Part shown: positions 11,101 to 19,811 of the stretch, in pieces
Layout: each line of letters starts with the position of its first letter
How positions within the stretch are numbered: the stretch's first letter is position 1
Source: Astropecten irregularis
Lineage: Eukaryota > Echinodermata > Asteroidea > Paxillosida > Astropectinidae
DNA length: 64,000 bases
Assembly: GCA_963971285.1 (NCBI GenBank)
Contig: OZ020250.1
Coordinates: 7,858,499-7,922,498, forward strand
Direction of reading: 5' to 3'
The notes under the pieces: generated by a model
What the model saw: only the letters and a program-made list of their open reading frames with translations
Databases searched by the model: none
Told to the model about the DNA's origin: nothing
Position numbers and translations under genes: made by a program

Positions 11101-12993
11101 AACCCTATGAGAAATAATACCCTTCTACGTGGATCGAAATGTCAGGCCCTTCAAACTCTGAGCATTACAAAACGCACATCAAGAGGCCTTATAAACACAC
11201 TCATGTGATGTTTGTTCACAGAATACTCTGGTTCACAGAACACACTTACCAGTTTTTGAAAATAGAGCAAGAACATTATTGCGCGTCCGCAGGATTTTCT
11301 TGAACTCCTTCATGTCATCTACTGAAACGATATGCTGGCTTTTGGGTTTCTTGGCTTCAGAGATTGACAGGAACAACTGTAGATAAAAAAGGATCACAAA
11401 CTCGTTAGTATTATTTTAAACCATTCAACTTGGTTAATTTTGCTGATCAGAATTTTAAATTAGACTGTCATCAAACTTATGTTTACATTGTTGATACCAG
11501 AGAAATTTTTAGTGAAGACTGTGGAACAAAGAATAAACATGCAGACAGAGGAAAGTCCAAACGATGATTATGATTTTAAAGCTGTATACTGTTTGAGTGA
11601 TCCCCCATGTACTGTTTCTTAGGTTGCAGCTGCACTGCTAATGCTACACGTATCTTGCTACAGTCCTTGGGATATAGTGGTATGTGAATGGTTTCATGGC
11701 TTCTGCCAAACGAACAAAGATAATTGACTATTAGGGACACCACCAACCATGCCAACATAGGGCTAGGCAGCTCAGTTGGTAAGATTGACTGTACGGTATT
11801 CCGGAAGTTGCTGGTTCGAATCCCGCTCCAGTCAATGGCACACAAACACTTGAGTTGCAAAATCTGGTACGACCGTACATGTACAAGGTGCCAAGTACAC
11901 CATTACTGATCATGCTGATCAACATTTTGCTATTATGCTATGGGGGTTATTGAGTTCATAGAATAGAGGTATACCTCCACGTACGCTGAGTTGTAGAAAG
12001 TTATTTGGGAAGTGGCAAAAAAATCACAAAGATCACTAAAAAATCAAAGCCCTGCCCTCTTTCCACAAATTAAACCAACATTGAAGAGGACTTTACAACT
12101 GGTCAACATACTTATTTAAGTGAGTTAGTTTACTGTAGAAGCCATGTCTGAAAATAATCCTTGTGGACGGGGATTGTGGGTTAACGGGTCCTAAAACTAT
12201 AAAGGAAAGGAAATTACTATTTGAAAAGTAACTTACCTACATATACTTTGTTGGTCTCCTCCTCTATATTACCAAGCTTAAATTTTTGGAAAGAGGGCAG
12301 GGCTTTGATTTTTGAGGGAAATTATGGGGTAAAAACGGTAACCAAGATTGTAACATTTCACCGCCGCACGGACGGCCGCAGACGAGAATAGTCTGGTTTC
12401 CACTCTGACATTTTGAGGACTCTTGGTCTGTTGGGTCTGGGCACTAGACTAACCAGACCAGACAAAATGGCCTCACGCGATCAGACGGTCTGTTTTAAAG
12501 TTTACAAGAAGTGCGTAAGAAAATTGAATTTTAACCCTGAAATGTTTTACAAATTTCTTCAATGTAGGCTTTTAAGGACCCAAGAACATTTGCTGAAAGT
12601 CAAAAGTATCATTTTTGAGGAGTAGAAGTTAGTTCAGAGCCAAAAAAATCAATGTGTTTTGGGATCCCGTTAACCCACAATCGCCCTTGTGGACTAAAGC
12701 ACATGAGCAAACTAACCCCTTTAACACCTCTTTAAAGTCCCTCTCACTCTCAGCAATTAGTACAACCATGGAGCTATATAGCTCCATGGTACAACTATTG
12801 TCTAATTCAATAAATTACGCCCATTCATTCAATAATTATCAACTGTTCCCAAACGAATACGGATTAATTAGCAAGATTATAAAGGACCAACAAACATGAT
12901 CCCAAAACTTGACAACTCGGAGATAGAGCTCACCGCTAAACAGCCAAGGCACAGTAAGGTACAAATCCAGGCCGATTTCCACGCCGAATTCAT
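5021..12993 (-). CDS. PDIA5: PDIA5-like protein disulfide isomerase, 5' half (6 exons, partial)
   Basis: This is an ER-lumenal thiol-disulfide oxidoreductase of the PDI family. Exons on the minus strand are 12993-12934, 11376-11250, 10124-10037, 9149-9084, 5904-5859 and 5113-5021. All have GT/AG edges and matching phases, and they sum to 160 codons. Residues 1-20 are a hydrophobic signal peptide (MNSAWKSAWICTLLCLGCLA). Residues 31-60 contain DDMKEFKKILRTRNNVLALF, which closely matches the N-terminal non-catalytic thioredoxin-like domain of vertebrate PDIA5 (DLKKLLRTRNNVLVLYSK). Later segments VDC..SEAKKLCKKYK, HYKEGEFNQDYDRR and the YFLNNP..APWMED linker also match PDIA5 in order. The CxxC catalytic domains lie outside the recognised part. 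The gene points away from ADAM10, and the Polinton begins about 600 bp upstream of the start codon. The start was chosen because it begins a clean signal peptide. An in-frame upstream ATG exists at 13068. Confidence 0.9.
5512..5758. repeat. CATAGAGCTGCTTA-ended MITE, family D copy 1
   Basis: The left end ATTTCATAGAGCTGCTTAAG is inverted at the right end as AGCAGCTCTATGAAATTGAC. A second copy lies at 48717-48957 and a half copy at about 950-985. Confidence 0.65.
5859..5904 (-). CDS. PDIA5: PDIA5 exon 5 (residues 114-129)
   Basis: A 46-nt exon between acceptor gttttccag and donor AAG|gtgatt, entering in phase 2 and leaving in phase 0. It encodes (K)EGEFNQDYDRRKNKK, matching the human PDIA5 segment DGAFHTEYNRAVTFK. 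Confidence 0.85.
6216..6560. repeat. Family C repeat (AGTATCATACTTTGG ends)
   Basis: It starts with 'gaggtagtatcatactttgg' and ends near the inverse 'ccaaagtatgatacatat'. The internal string 'ctgaatttatccagaaaaga' is shared with copies at about 30.6-31.2 kb, 42.94 kb, 48.3 kb and 55.6 kb. Confidence 0.6.
7290..7441. repeat. Foldback element with ~50-bp arms
   Basis: The left arm (GGGAGACTTTAGGAGAGTCG, then TCTTGAGTCAACAGC) is repeated inverted at 7399-7440. The loop is a CG/TG-rich run (gcgtgcgtgcgcgtgcg). It would form a long hairpin. The open reading frames here are mirror images created by the palindrome. Confidence 0.75.
7681..7926. repeat. GGCTCC-arm foldback MITE, family A copy 2
   Basis: Ends are GGGCATTTAAAAACTGAG and the inverse CCTCCGTTTCGTAAATGCCC. 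The arms contain repeated GGCTCC/GAGCCT hexamers, and the middle block is the same as in copy 1. Confidence 0.8.
8222..8588. repeat. Foldback MITE with AAAAAGCG-TATTTGGGTCGCG arms
   Basis: 'aagcgtgactatttgggtcg' near the left end recurs inverted near 8547-8570 as 'cgacccaaatagtcacgctt'. Nested smaller inverted copies of 'aataatcgcg' lie inside. No coding content. Confidence 0.65.
8775..9010. repeat. Palindromic MITE, family E copy 1
   Basis: An almost perfect palindrome. 'cattactgcagtgtcccc', 'ttttgtccagcaacaa' and 'ctctatactgcagggtgta' each recur inverted in the right half. The ends carry 'ccgatccgacggc'-like sequence. Other copies are at 61463-62187 (interrupted) and 63203-63455. Confidence 0.8.
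9084..9149 (-). CDS. PDIA5: PDIA5 exon 4 (residues 92-114)
   Basis: Acceptor gtttgcttacag, donor AA|gtaagt. It encodes (S)EAKKLCKKYKASPSNVVLKHY, matching human PDIA5 ESRKLCKKMK..VELFHY. It enters and leaves in phase 2. Confidence 0.88.
9693..10008 (-). repeat. TTAA-type MITE, family B copy (inverted)
   Basis: It runs as the reverse complement of the copies at 636 and 2546. It starts 'aaaggtataatacatgatta' and ends 'aatcctgtactgtgccttta'. Confidence 0.7.
10037..10124 (-). CDS. PDIA5: PDIA5 exon 3 (residues 63-92)
   Basis: Acceptor tgacacag, donor AG|gtaaaa. It encodes AKDASSWMDIYGDVASDMKG then LATLITVDC. This aligns with the end of the N-terminal thioredoxin-like fold of PDIA5 (..VKGQGTICWVDCG). 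Confidence 0.87.
10418..10910. repeat. Hairpin followed by degenerate tandem units
   Basis: Positions 10418-10461 form a hairpin (GGATCAGTGGAATGGC / GCCATTCCACTGATCC). From about 10490 to 10870 degenerate ~75-bp units recur, recognised by 'aagtcgtcttg', 'ataattat' and 'gttgaca'. The right end (10880-10910) again has an imperfect inverted 'ggattggcac' / 'gtgcctaatcc'. This is possibly one foldback element. Confidence 0.45.
11250..11376 (-). CDS. PDIA5: PDIA5 exon 2 (residues 21-63)
   Basis: Acceptor ttatctacag, donor ACTG|gtaagt. It encodes LFLSISEAKKPKSQHIVSVD and DMKEFKKILRTRNNVLALFS. This is the segment most similar to human PDIA5 (DPKDLKKLLRTRNNVLVLYS), and the gene call rests on it. It enters in phase 0 and leaves in phase 1. 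Confidence 0.92.
11758..11836 (+). repeat. tRNA-derived SINE head
   Basis: It contains a Pol III A box (GCTCAGTTGGTAAGA) and, about 40 nt on, a B box (GGTTCGAATCC), with tRNA-like spacing. The flanks do not close an acceptor stem, so this is a SINE or tRNA relic rather than a functional tRNA. Confidence 0.6.
12169..12686 (+). mobile_element. Non-autonomous DNA transposon, 518 bp, with a transposase-type promoter/first exon
   Basis: The element sits in PDIA5 intron 1. The inverted ends GGGGATTGTGGGTTAACGGG (left) and CCCGTTAACCCACAATCGCCC (right) are flanked by the direct repeat TTGTGGAC (12161-12168 and 12687-12694), an 8-bp target duplication. The interior from about 12276 is related to 44985-45290 in the transposase-like locus. 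Shared landmarks, in order, are 'gaaattatggggtaaaa', a CAAAATGG start, a short exon ending at a GTAAGA donor, a 'ttttaaggaNNcaNgaacat' block and 'tcaatgtgttt'. It therefore looks like an internally deleted derivative of the same transposon family. Confidence 0.8.
12934..12993 (-). CDS. PDIA5: PDIA5 exon 1 (signal peptide, residues 1-20)
   Basis: ATG at 12993 followed by MNSAWKSAWICTLLCLGCLA and the donor GCG|gtgagc. It is phase 0, matching exon 2. The strongly hydrophobic core is the expected ER signal peptide. Exon 1 has no remembered sequence match, so it rests on signal-peptide shape, splice site and phase. Confidence 0.75.
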
Positions 12994-13596
12994 GCTGGAA
13001 CTAGACCGAGACCGGAATCTACTCCGATCCGACGCCATTGTGCACATACACCGAGAAAGTTTGGCCACTTTTTTAGTGCCACGTCGGTTTACCGTGCAGA
13101 GTATATTAAATCAATGCTTGAAGGCCTTATAACGTGTACACCAATTACATGTTCACATGTGCTTACACTTGCACTGCGTTCGCGTAACAGGTGCACAGCC
13201 AGCCTACTGTTCACTGCACTTGCCTATGCAGTACTAAACGCACACATGGTATGGGGGAAACGCCTGGGTAGCGTTGGTCGCCACGATCTGGCTACGACTA
13301 TGACTTACATTTCCCATGCACACGTCTATGGAAGGCGAGTGCAGTCTAGCCGTAGCCGAGTAATATCGAACGCGCCATTGTTAAAATTACAGGGCGCCCT
13401 CTATAAGCTTCGGGGTAGGGGGCGTGATCATAGGGGGCGTGCACTCACCTTGCGAAGTTTTTCTCTTTTTTGTACCGCCCATGCCAGTTTTAATGAGAAG
13501 CAGATTTTAAATAAAAAATTAGTAATTTGGTTGACCAGAAATTATTGTTGCTGTCAAATGAGGCCACAACAATACAGCCGAAAGGATTGTGCATTA

Positions 13597-13602
13597 AATG
13601 GA
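13597..13602 (+). repeat. Left target-site duplication of the Polinton
   Basis: AATGGA directly before the left terminal repeat. The same hexamer follows the right end at 30301. Six bp is the usual Polinton duplication length. Confidence 0.8.
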
Positions 13603-13718
13603 GTAGGGAGAGAATCCCAATGCTTGCCCAATTGAGCTTTCGATGTTCAAGTCTGGGCTGGGCATAATAAAAAAAATCGGAAAAAATGAAAAAATTAAAT
13701 AATATTATTTTATATTAT
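13603..13718 (+). repeat. Polinton left terminal inverted repeat
   Basis: It begins GTAGGGAGAGAATCCCAATG and matches the reverse complement of 30184-30299 over 116 bp with about 4 mismatches. It ends just before the start of the polymerase gene and includes that gene's A/T start motif. Confidence 0.95.
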
Positions 13719-13730
13719 AATAAAAGGATA

Positions 13731-16700
13731 ATGACTGATCAAACAACGAATCAGCAAACGACGGAGCAGATGGCTAGACCAATTATTGCAAAGGGGTTTA
13801 GCCATTGGACAAAAGATAACTTAAAACATTTTGTTGAAGAAACCAAAATTCCAATAGAAGATCCAGAAACGGATTTTACTAAAAGTGAATATATTAATGC
13901 TATTACACGCAGACAACCAACCCCGCGTGGGTATAAAAGATGGGATTATTTAAAATTAAAAAATTATGTTCAAGATAATAATATTAGGTTAGATTTATCT
14001 AAAAAGCTCGATCACACTAGACGTGAATATATCAAAGCAATTAAAACGTTTACAAATCAATTTAAAAATTTAATAAAGAAAGATAATCAAGAACTTAGAG
14101 AATTAGCTAGAAAATATAACCTCAATGTTGTTCCAACGGGTCAAAGAGGACAAGTAATAAAACGAGATTATATCAAAACGATTAAAGAAAATTTATCATC
14201 GGAGGAAATTCGTGAAGCGACAAACTGGAGAGAAGTGAGATCTTTTCGTGGTAATCTTATAAATTTAGAAATAATTCTTCAAAGACAATATTCCGATCTA
14301 AATACATTTTTTAAACATCAGCATAAAAATATGATTAAAGAAGTAACAAAGATCTTTAGAAAAAAAGGTCAATTTAAGCTTGAATTTAGGATAAAACTCG
14401 AATATATAAAAGTTGAAGTTTTGGATGAAACATTACATGATTTTACTTTTCGAACCGAACAACATATTATTTTAAGGGAAGATGAAATAAATGAAAAGGT
14501 TAATAGCATTTTGTTCGAGCTAATAAATGTAGTGGAATCAAAAGATTTTGGACCCTCGGGTTTAACTTTAAATAAAATATTAGCGTTTTATATGAACTTT
14601 ATTAAATATACCAATGTTTCTGGTAGTTCATATATTGAACTTACGCCATTTATTAAACATAAAAAGGCTGTTGTTAGCGTACAAAATGACGACGATCAAT
14701 GCATTAGATGGGCTATCAGATCTGCGTTAGGGTTATACAAGGATGAAATCAAAGAAAAGAAAAAAAATAACCCGAAATACAGAATTCACGATGAAAGAGT
14801 CAGTACTTATAAGTTAAATGATGGGTTAGACTTTACCGGTATAGATTTTCCAACACCCTTAAAGCAGATTTCTAAAATAGAAAAACAAAATAATTTAAAT
14901 ATTAACGTGTTTGGGTTAGATTGTAATGATGAAAAAGAAGAATTTCCTTATCCATTACATATCTCTAAAGAAACAAACGACATTCACATAAATCTATTAT
15001 TATTTACTAGAGAGGTAGAAGAAGAAGGAGAAAAAATAATAAAAAGTCACTATGGTTGGATTAAGAATTTTTCGGCCCTATTCAGCAATGGTACATGTAA
15101 AGATGGGCATAAATTATATTTTTGTTACAGATGTCTATCGCATTTTTATACACCGCAAAAATTAAAAATTCACGATGAAATATGTCAAGGATTAACCGTT
15201 CATCCTTCAAGAGTCATCCTTCCAGAAGAAGATAAAAATATTTTAAAATTTAAAAACTTTAAAAATTTTCAAGATGCACCGTTTGTGATTTACGCGGATT
15301 TTGAATGTATTTTAGAAAAATACAATGTAGAAAAGATGAAAAAAACTCAAAAGTTGAGCGTTCATAAACCCAGCGGTTATTCTTATGTTGTGGTAAGATT
15401 TGATGGAAAACTAATGAAGCAAAAAACCTATAGAGGGTGTAACGCTAGCGAGCATTTAATTAATTCATTGTTAAAAGAACAACGTAAAATTAATCAAATA
15501 TTTAATAATCCTATACCGATTGAAGAGATCGACGAATCATTAATGATGAGTAACGAGTGTTGGATTTGTGAAAAGGAAATATATCAAACTAGCGTTTTAT
15601 ATTGTAATTGTGAGATACCTCGTGAACCCAAAACCAAATCCGAAAAAGAAGAAAACGCGGTCACAAACAGTAAAGGTTATACAGATTTTTTGTGTTTAGA
15701 ATGCGGTAAAAAAATTAATAAATTTAGAAAAGTTAGAGATCACTGCCACATCACGGGTAAATTTAGAGGAGTTGCACATGCACATTGTAACCTAAAACTT
15801 AAAATAACAAATCGAACACAAATACCGGTTATTTTTCACAATTTTAAAAATTACGACGGTCATTTGATCATGCAGGGGGTAAGCGCTTGCGTCGAAACGT
15901 TAAATAATAAAATAAAAAAACGTGAAACGTGTATAGAAAAAATCAAAACGCGTATAGAAAAAATCGAAGTGTATAAAGAAAAACTCGAAACGCAAGAAAT
16001 AAAACTCCGCAAAAAAATTAGATACATAAAAGAAAAACGTGAAATTTTTAACGAGTTTCGTCGAAATATAAGAAAAGGTGATAATTCAAAAATAAAAACG
16101 TTTGAAGAAAAATACGGAATTACATTCGATAAGAAACTTAATATAAAAATTAACCAAAAAGCAAACAAAAGCGAACGTTGTAATAGAGAAAAAATAAAAC
16201 TAATTAATCAAAAACTAAAAATAATCGATGAAAAAATAAATGTTAAAATCGATAAACTAAAAGAGGTTTTAAGTATATTAAATTATTATCAAAAGGAAAA
16301 AAACGTATTCGATAATATATTTTGTATTCCTCAAAACTCGGAAAAATACATAAGTATTAGTATAGGTCAACTCCGTTTTATAGATTCGTTAAATTTTATG
16401 AACTCTTCCTTAGAAAAATTAGTCGCTGCTTGTCCTAAAGACGCATTTCATTTATTTAGAAAACATTTTAAAGATTATAATACGGATGATGTTGATCTTT
16501 TATTAAAAAAGGGGTGTTATCCATACGAATATATGGATTCCTTTGATAGATTTAAAGAAACTCAATTACCACCCATTGAAAAGTTTTATAGTAAGATAAA
16601 ACTCAAAGGTATTACGCGAGAAGAATATACTCACGCGGAGTTGGTTTGGAAAACTTTCAACTGTAAAACTCTAGGTGATTATCACGACTTATACGTGACC

Positions 16701-18320
16701 ACGGATACGTTATTACTCGCCGATGTGTTTCAAAACTTTAGAACCACTTGTAAGAAAACCTATCGTTTAGATCCAGCGAAATATCTCACGGCACCGGGAT
16801 TGTCTTGGGATGCTTTGTTGCTGCATTCTAAAATAGAATTAGAACTTTTAACCGATATCGAACAATATTTATTTTTTGAAAAAGGTAAAAGAGGTGGTTA
16901 TTCTAGCGTGGGTAGTTGTAGGCATCACAAAGCCAACAATAAATATTTAAAAGATTACGATCCTGAAAAAGAATCTTCTTATTTACTTTATTTAGATGCG
17001 AACAATTTATACGGTTGGGCAATGAGTCAATCGTTACCCTACGCCGATTTTAAATGGTTAACCGATTACCAAGTCGCTAACTTTACGGTCGATCATATTT
17101 TAGGTTTAGCCGATGACAACGACTACGGATTTATGTTGGAAGTAGATCTAGACTATCCTAAAGAGCTTCACGACTTACACAACGACTTACCCTTAGCCCC
17201 AGAGAACATAACCGTATCGGCTGAATGGTTGAGCCCTTATCAAAAAGAATTGTTATCTAGCGGAGAAAAAGCTTCGCGAGATGACAGACTCATCGCTCAT
17301 TTAGGACCTCGTAAAAAATATGTCATTCATTATAAAACGTTAAAACTGTATTTACAACTAGGATTAAAACTCACACGCGTACATCGTGTTTTACGATTTA
17401 AGCAAAAACCGTGGATGCGGTCTTACATCGATAAAAATACACAACTCAGAAAAATAGCCAAATCAGATTTTGAAAAAGATTTTTTTAAACTCATGAACAA
17501 TTCCGTTTTTGGTAAAACAATGGAAAATGTTCGAAATAGAATAGATGGAAATATTATTATAGACGATGATAGCGATTTATCGATAAAAAAAATATTAAAA
17601 CTAGCATCCAAATCTAATTATAAAACATCAACTAAATTTACAGATTCTAATATAGGTTTCTTTGAAAGGTACAAAGAAAAAACGTATTTAAATAAACCCA
17701 TCTATTGTGGAGTGAGTATATTAGATTTAAGCAAATCTTTTATGTACGACTTTTATTACAATCACTTGAAGAAAAAATATAACGATAACATAAATCTCAT
17801 GTATACCGATACCGATAGTTTATTATTGATCGTTAAAACCGACGATGTTTACGAGGATATTAAACGAGACTCAGAACTTTACGATCTATCTAATTATTCA
17901 CCCACTCACCCTTTATTTGACCCTAAAAACAAAAAAGTAATTGGAAAAATGAAAGATGAATACGGTGGCCAAGTAGTAAAACAAGCCATTTGTTTAAGAT
18001 CAAAAATGTATGTGATCTTAATACAAGATGATAAAGAGGTTAAAAAAATTAAAGGTATAACAAAAACCGTGACTGAAAAAAATATTAACTTTGAAAATTT
18101 TTATAATTGTTTACAAAATAAAAAATCTCAAGAACATCAAATGAATATAATTCAATCTAACAAACATCAAATTTATACGCAAGTGAAAACCAAAACTTCA
18201 TTGAGTCCTTATGATGGAAAAAGATATATTTTATCCGATGGAATCAATACTTTAGCATTTGGCAATAAAAAAATTAAATATCAAGATTCTGGCAATTCGG
18301 TGTCATCTGGAACGATTTGA
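13731..18320 (+). CDS. Polinton protein-primed DNA polymerase B
   Basis: This replicates the element by protein-primed synthesis. The open frame runs from 13686. I prefer the ATG at 13731 (MTDQTTNQQ) because the A/T start motif lies just before it and the earlier ATG lies within the terminal repeat, giving 1529 residues. Positions below count from 13686. Three SAP-like helical segments lie in the first ~180 residues. The usual Polinton N-terminal region follows, including HYGWIKNFSALFS and a zinc-type CYRC..H..C (~460-505). Exonuclease motifs are YADFEC (~535), FHNFKNYDGHLI (~716) and YHDLYVTTDTLLLAD (~998). An HNH-like zinc segment (CWIC..HCHITGKFRG..HCN) sits at 624-700. Polymerase motifs are YLDANNLYGW (~1101), NNSVFGK (~1269) and YTDTDSL (~1372). 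A Lys/Glu-rich coiled coil of ~135 residues (~738-871) sits between exo II and exo III. The 3' end overlaps the converging integrase gene. Confidence 0.96.
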   Translation: MTDQTTNQQTTEQMARPIIAKGFSHWTKDNLKHFVEETKIPIEDPETDFTKSEYINAITRRQPTPRGYKRWDYLKLKNYVQDNNIRLDLSKKLDHTRREYIKAIKTFTNQFKNLIKKDNQELRELARKYNLNVVPTGQRGQVIKRDYIKTIKENLSSEEIREATNWREVRSFRGNLINLEIILQRQYSDLNTFFKHQHKNMIKEVTKIFRKKGQFKLEFRIKLEYIKVEVLDETLHDFTFRTEQHIILREDEINEKVNSILFELINVVESKDFGPSGLTLNKILAFYMNFIKYTNVSGSSYIELTPFIKHKKAVVSVQNDDDQCIRWAIRSALGLYKDEIKEKKKNNPKYRIHDERVSTYKLNDGLDFTGIDFPTPLKQISKIEKQNNLNINVFGLDCNDEKEEFPYPLHISKETNDIHINLLLFTREVEEEGEKIIKSHYGWIKNFSALFSNGTCKDGHKLYFCYRCLSHFYTPQKLKIHDEICQGLTVHPSRVILPEEDKNILKFKNFKNFQDAPFVIYADFECILEKYNVEKMKKTQKLSVHKPSGYSYVVVRFDGKLMKQKTYRGCNASEHLINSLLKEQRKINQIFNNPIPIEEIDESLMMSNECWICEKEIYQTSVLYCNCEIPREPKTKSEKEENAVTNSKGYTDFLCLECGKKINKFRKVRDHCHITGKFRGVAHAHCNLKLKITNRTQIPVIFHNFKNYDGHLIMQGVSACVETLNNKIKKRETCIEKIKTRIEKIEVYKEKLETQEIKLRKKIRYIKEKREIFNEFRRNIRKGDNSKIKTFEEKYGITFDKKLNIKINQKANKSERCNREKIKLINQKLKIIDEKINVKIDKLKEVLSILNYYQKEKNVFDNIFCIPQNSEKYISISIGQLRFIDSLNFMNSSLEKLVAACPKDAFHLFRKHFKDYNTDDVDLLLKKGCYPYEYMDSFDRFKETQLPPIEKFYSKIKLKGITREEYTHAELVWKTFNCKTLGDYHDLYVTTDTLLLADVFQNFRTTCKKTYRLDPAKYLTAPGLSWDALLLHSKIELELLTDIEQYLFFEKGKRGGYSSVGSCRHHKANNKYLKDYDPEKESSYLLYLDANNLYGWAMSQSLPYADFKWLTDYQVANFTVDHILGLADDNDYGFMLEVDLDYPKELHDLHNDLPLAPENITVSAEWLSPYQKELLSSGEKASRDDRLIAHLGPRKKYVIHYKTLKLYLQLGLKLTRVHRVLRFKQKPWMRSYIDKNTQLRKIAKSDFEKDFFKLMNNSVFGKTMENVRNRIDGNIIIDDDSDLSIKKILKLASKSNYKTSTKFTDSNIGFFERYKEKTYLNKPIYCGVSILDLSKSFMYDFYYNHLKKKYNDNINLMYTDTDSLLLIVKTDDVYEDIKRDSELYDLSNYSPTHPLFDPKNKKVIGKMKDEYGGQVVKQAICLRSKMYVILIQDDKEVKKIKGITKTVTEKNINFENFYNCLQNKKSQEHQMNIIQSNKHQIYTQVKTKTSLSPYDGKRYILSDGINTLAFGNKKIKYQDSGNSVSSGTI

Positions 18321-19324
18321 AGTTCTTCTTTCACAAACGATCGTTTGGGTCCGTCTTTTAAGTAATAAAGCGTAGGACCTGTAGTAACTTTTTTACCACT
18401 CATGATTTTAAATTGACTCGTTCTTTTTTCAATTTGATACATGTTAACGCTCCATATGGGATCGGTAGCCCTCCTCACCGTACCTCCTTCTTGTTCCCCT
18501 GGTTGTTATAAATAACGAACTAAAACATTAGTCGGAAGATCACTAACGTTTGTTTTTTGTGGTGATGAGGGTAATTGTTTAACCCGTTTTAACTTGATCG
18601 CTTGCGTAGGAGTGATTTCTTTATCTTTTGAATCTCGAATCAATCGTGTTGTTTCTTCATTGAGGGATTTTATAACCTGGGGCAACCTCACCACCCATTC
18701 GACGTTTCTCGCCTGCGGATCAAGCATTTCTTGCACGTATTGATGACCGAATAATCTTTCGGCTAAGGTTCGGTTAAATCTTTCAACCACTCCTTGCGAT
18801 CGATGCACACCCGGCACACCTACGCTGATCTCTACGCCATGAGACTGAAACAACTTTTTAAAATCTCCTTTAAATTCTGTTCCAGCATCGATTTGCGCTA
18901 ATTTAGGCCACGTTAAAGGCGAACGCTTGTAAATTTTAATAATCGCGTCTTTCACTTGACCGGCAACTTTAGAAGTTATGGGTTCAGCCTCTTTATACCG
19001 ACTCGCCACGTCTATGACCGTCAACGCGTATTTAAACGTTTTTTGTTTAACTAGATCCCAGGGTAAGTATAATATATCTAACTGATGTACGTAATTTGGT
19101 TCTAACCAATCACTCGACATTGCCGTCGGCCTGGGTACATATGAGGGAGGTGGTAAATAAATTTGCCAAACGGCTTGTTTTTTTAACCAAGATCTAACTT
19201 TTTGTTTATCAACCCCCGTTTTTTTATGCAAATGCGTGACAGCACCCTCACCTTTCCAATAACCTTTAGGACTGTAAAACAAACCTGAAAGCTGTTCTCT
19301 TTGTTTTTTATTTAACTCACTCAT
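18281..19324 (-). pseudogene. Polinton integrase (looks broken, about one break)
   Basis: A retrovirus-type DDE integrase that would insert the element. The core has D (LTVIDVASRYKE), D (QIDAGTEF) and E (GVVERFNRTL) in the expected order, preceded by an H2C2-like zinc/helical region. The C-terminal segment has the RRATDPIWS and K-rich chromodomain-like region typical of Polinton integrases. The likely start is the ATG at 19324 (MSELNKKQREQL), because a gtataaaataaaa motif abuts it. An upstream ATG in frame at 19375 lies inside the neighbouring gene. The gene converges on, and slightly overlaps, the polymerase gene. Confidence 0.9.
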
Positions 19325-19331
19325 TTTTATT

Positions 19332-19754
19332 TTATACATATCTATAAATGAAGAATCCCACTGCGGCTGTACCACCTAATACCCACACGAGTTCTCTAAT
19401 TTGTTGATCATCACTCGGAGTATAAAAGTCACTAAGTTTTGGTTTAGGTGGTAATTCTAAATCGTAATTTTCACCCGTTATTTCGCTGTACACTCTAAGC
19501 GCTTCGTTTACGTTACTAAACGTTTTTTCTGATAATTTTTGTTGTACCATACGTTTATTCAAAAAATCGAGATATTTAACGCGTTGTTGTTCCCAATCTT
19601 CTTTGGCTCGCGCTAATTTTTCTAATGCTAAGTCGTGTCTTTTTCGTTCTTTGTCAATTTGTTGTTTTGATAAACTGCTAAATAAAAAGTTACTACCGGT
19701 AAACGCTAACGCATTTACTACTGCCCCGCCAACCATCATTGCTATTCCTGCCAT
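19332..19754 (-). CDS. Polinton small membrane protein with coiled coil (140 aa)
   Basis: It has an N-terminal hydrophobic segment (residues 1-28, MAGIAMMVGGAVVNALAFTG), a charged coiled coil (30-75, KERKRHDLALEKLARAKEDW) and a second membrane segment at the C-terminus (123-139, VWVLGGTAAVGFFIYRYV). The LSDFYTPSDDQ motif before the last helix is one I recall from similar proteins in cnidarian Polintons. The function is unknown and it is probably a virion or morphogenesis membrane protein. It starts 57 nt from the divergent capsid gene and lies directly upstream of the integrase, whose start motif sits inside the end of this gene. Confidence 0.8.
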   Translation of the reverse strand: MAGIAMMVGGAVVNALAFTGSNFLFSSLSKQQIDKERKRHDLALEKLARAKEDWEQQRVKYLDFLNKRMVQQKLSEKTFSNVNEALRVYSEITGENYDLELPPKPKLSDFYTPSDDQQIRELVWVLGGTAAVGFFIYRYV

Positions 19755-19811
19755 CTTTTTATTTATACTAATTTAAAAACCTTATATATTAAAAACACAC
19801 TATTTTGAACT
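19755..19811. promoter_or_regulatory. Divergent start region (membrane protein / capsid)
   Basis: 57 bp between two divergent ATGs. It contains cttatatattaaaaa on the plus strand (19780-19796) and gtataaataaaaag directly before the minus-strand ATG. Both match the element-wide start motif. Confidence 0.6.

Noticed and set aside
13114-13635. 173-residue frame just left of the Polinton
   Set aside because: It runs through the terminal repeat, has no family resemblance and no splice or start context. Likely chance.
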